This document shows positions 62,049-64,000 of a stretch of DNA of 64,000 bases, piece by piece. Within the stretch, counting starts at the first letter, position 1. Every line of letters starts with the position of its first letter. Source of the DNA: Occallatibacter riparius (GTDB taxonomy: Bacteria > Acidobacteriota > Terriglobia > Terriglobales > Acidobacteriaceae); assembly GCF_025264625.1 (NCBI RefSeq), contig NZ_CP093313.1, forward strand, positions 5,084,001 through 5,148,000, in the 5' to 3' direction. Below the pieces are notes generated by a model. That model ran no database searches. It worked only from the letters and a program-made list of their open reading frames with translations, and was not told the origin of the DNA. The translations under genes were made by a program, and so were the position numbers.

Positions 62049-64000
62049 CCCCAACCGGTTTATGGCAGGACATAGGAGCGGGTGAAAACCTGCTCATGCG
62101 CCTGCTGCGGTTTGTGTTCCTGGGAGCCGCAGCCGTCGCGTTCTATTTCCTGGCTGTCCTGCCTCTGACCTGGCCGCAGCAGGCTGTTTGCGGACTGCTG
62201 ACCCTGCTGATGGCCATGGCCCTTTCGCGCAGCTCAGACTCCTACCTGATCACTCTCACCCTGATGATCATGTCGATGTTCTGCACCTTCCGTTACGGAT
62301 ATTGGCGCATATCATCGACCGTGCAGTTTTTTGAGGACCCCGCCAACCACCCCGGCATGCTCGACGGGTTCTTCATCCTCAGCCTGGTGTTGGCTGAGGT
62401 ATACGCATTTATCATTCTCTTCCTCGGATACTTCCAGACGATCTGGCCCCTGCGTCGCGCGCCCGTGGCCCTCCCAGACGATGAAGACGAGTGGCCGCAC
62501 ATCGACGTCCTCATTCCGACCTATAACGAGCCGCTCGATGTTGTGCGTTACACCGCTCTCGGCGCGCTCAACATGGATTGGCCGGCCGACAAAATGCACG
62601 TCTATATTCTCGACGACGGTCGCCGTAAGGAGTTCGAGCAGTTCGCGTTTGAGGCAGGCATCGGATACAAGACCCGCACCGATAACAAGCACGCCAAGGC
62701 CGGCAACATCAACACGGCGCTTAAGGCACTGAGCTCTCCTTACGTCGCCATCTTCGACTGCGATCACGTGCCAACGCGCAGCTTCCTGCAGATGACCATG
62801 GGCTGGTTCATGCGCGATTCCAAGCTGGCCATGCTGCAGACGCCGCACCATTTCTATTCGCCCGATCCGTTCGAGCGCAACCTGCAGCAGTTCCGTATCA
62901 TTCCCAACGAAGGCGAGCTGTTCTACGGAATCGTGCAGGACGGCAACGACTTCTGGAACGCCACATTCTTCTGCGGCTCCTGCGCGGTGCTTCGCCGCGA
63001 GGCGCTCGATGAAATCGGCGGCATCGCTGTCGAGACCGTCACGGAAGACGCGCACACCTCTCTGCGCATGCAGATGAACGGGTGGGGCACTGCCTACATC
63101 AACATTCCTCAGGCTGCCGGGCTCGCAACCGAGCGCCTTTCCGCGCACGTCGGCCAGCGAATTCGCTGGGCTCGCGGCATGATCCAGATTCTGCGCACCG
63201 ACAATCCTCTCTTCGCACCGGGGCTGAAATTTCCGCAGCGTCTTTGCTACTTCAACGCAATGATGCACTTCATGTATGCGATTCCGCGCCTGATCTTCCT
63301 CACCGCGCCGCTGATCTACCTGATCCTGTCGCACACCAATGTGCCGGGCTACTGGGCCGCGATTCTCGCGTACGCATTGCCGCACTTGATTCTCTCCAAC
63401 GTCACCAACTCGCGCATTCAGGGTGAGCACCGCCATTCGTTCTGGAACGAGATCTACGAGACCGTGCTCTCGCCTTACATCCTGCTGCCCACCGTGATGG
63501 CGCTGATCAACCCCAAGCTGGGTAAGTTCAACGTCACGGCCAAGGGTGGCGTGGTCAGGCAGACGTTCTTCGACACCAAGATCGCACAGCCGTTCCTGAT
63601 CCTGCTACTCTTCAACGTCGCAGGGCTGTTGGTTGCCATTCCGCGCTACTTCATCTGGGACCGCGATCGTCCGGGCACGGTGTTGATGAACGTCTTGTGG
63701 TCGGTCTTCAACATCATCATTCTCGGTGTCACCACAGCCGTAGCGCGCGAAATGCGCCAGCTTCGCACCACCGTCCGCATCTCGATCGTCACGCCGGTCA
63801 TGGCGCGCATGCCCGATGGCTCCCTGATTGAGGGCGAGACCGTCGACATGTCTTCGGGCGGCACCGCCATTCGGTTCAACCAGACAGTGGAACTGGCGCC
63901 TCAGACAGAGGTGATGCTCGCCTTCCCAATGCCGAACGGAACGCAACAGCTCCATGCCAAGGTCGTTGGAGGCGACGGAGCGACGCTGCGGGTGAAGTTC
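62045..64000 (+). CDS. bcsA: Cellulose synthase catalytic subunit BcsA, 3'-truncated by the window edge
   Basis: BcsA polymerises UDP-glucose into cellulose and translocates the chain. The 652 residues seen have about four N-terminal membrane helices and the GT2 core: LDDG (about residue 189), DCDHVP (about 238), TED in VTEDAHTSLRM (about 333) and QRIRW (about 371). Further helices are followed by a PilZ domain start with RQLRTTVRIS and DMSSGGTAI, which binds c-di-GMP in homologues. ATG 62045 overlaps the bcsQ stop (ATGA). The C-terminus lies outside the window. Confidence 0.96.
   Translation, partial: MTPTGLWQDIGAGENLLMRLLRFVFLGAAAVAFYFLAVLPLTWPQQAVCGLLTLLMAMALSRSSDSYLITLTLMIMSMFCTFRYGYWRISSTVQFFEDPANHPGMLDGFFILSLVLAEVYAFIILFLGYFQTIWPLRRAPVALPDDEDEWPHIDVLIPTYNEPLDVVRYTALGALNMDWPADKMHVYILDDGRRKEFEQFAFEAGIGYKTRTDNKHAKAGNINTALKALSSPYVAIFDCDHVPTRSFLQMTMGWFMRDSKLAMLQTPHHFYSPDPFERNLQQFRIIPNEGELFYGIVQDGNDFWNATFFCGSCAVLRREALDEIGGIAVETVTEDAHTSLRMQMNGWGTAYINIPQAAGLATERLSAHVGQRIRWARGMIQILRTDNPLFAPGLKFPQRLCYFNAMMHFMYAIPRLIFLTAPLIYLILSHTNVPGYWAAILAYALPHLILSNVTNSRIQGEHRHSFWNEIYETVLSPYILLPTVMALINPKLGKFNVTAKGGVVRQTFFDTKIAQPFLILLLFNVAGLLVAIPRYFIWDRDRPGTVLMNVLWSVFNIIILGVTTAVAREMRQLRTTVRISIVTPVMARMPDGSLIEGETVDMSSGGTAIRFNQTVELAPQTEVMLAFPMPNGTQQLHAKVVGGDGATLRVKF

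Noticed and set aside
62312-63436. Minus-strand frame of 374 codons
   Set aside because: Shadow of bcsA, which continues on the plus strand to the window end.

Overview
The window looks like chromosomal DNA of an Acidobacteriota (Terriglobia, subdivision 1-like) bacterium. This rests on gene content and style, not on a search. The DNA is GC-rich and single genes on alternating strands dominate. There are many Tat or Sec exported enzymes (GH127, Gfo/Idh/MocA, sugar-phosphate isomerase/epimerase-like proteins), a tricorn-type S41 protease, a DUF3034 outer-membrane-like protein, a DUF4254 protein, bacilliredoxin, and menaquinone synthesis through MqnA. No insertion sequence, prophage, CRISPR array or rRNA was seen. 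One tRNA (Lys, UUU) is present.

Layout. 1-3.3 kb: 3' part of pncB, then mtgA, mqnA and a VapBC toxin-antitoxin pair. 3.4-8 kb (minus strand): a Tat-exported GH127-type arabinofuranosidase and a serine beta-lactamase-fold hydrolase. 8.1-14.4 kb: dprA, topA, small conserved proteins, DUF427 and a DUF3574 lipoprotein. 14.4-21.7 kb (minus): a membrane-anchored protein, two exported sugar-metabolism proteins, secA and two small membrane proteins. 21.8-30.2 kb: acetamidase/formamidase, tricorn-type protease, DinB-like protein, tmk (minus), DUF3034 and a W/Y- plus P-rich secreted protein. 30.2-37 kb: recJ, a small acidic protein, 2Fe-2S ferredoxin, Crp/Fnr regulator, bacilliredoxin, murB and a SpoIIE-type phosphatase. 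37-42.4 kb: modCBA, thrC-thrB, trxA. 42.5-46.2 kb: cupin, aldo/keto reductase and zinc alcohol dehydrogenase, divergent from an AraC regulator (an aldehyde-stress-like module). 46.3-54.9 kb: M16 protease, rlmN, a HigBA-type pair with a frameshifted toxin, marC, a receiver-like protein, yvcK, a TPR protein, DUF4254 and an ATP-grasp enzyme. 55-60 kb: a truncated FG-GAP fragment, SPFH, DoxX, isomerase/epimerase-like, DinB and rhomboid genes, and tRNA-Lys. 60.5-64 kb: bcsQ overlapping bcsA (cellulose synthase), which runs off the window.

The least explained material is between genes. There are five arrays of degenerate 7-bp tandem repeats built on CAGT. There are several copies of a TGTCATCC...TCGAAGGACC-type dispersed repeat. 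A tandem pair of perfect hairpins with identical AGGA loops lies upstream of a Gfo/Idh/MocA gene. Two strong intrinsic terminators have no gene directly in front of them and point to small RNAs near 33.9-34.1 kb and 41.8-41.9 kb. A TACCCC-N9-TACT motif is shared by two intergenic regions, one of them upstream of the second small-RNA candidate.
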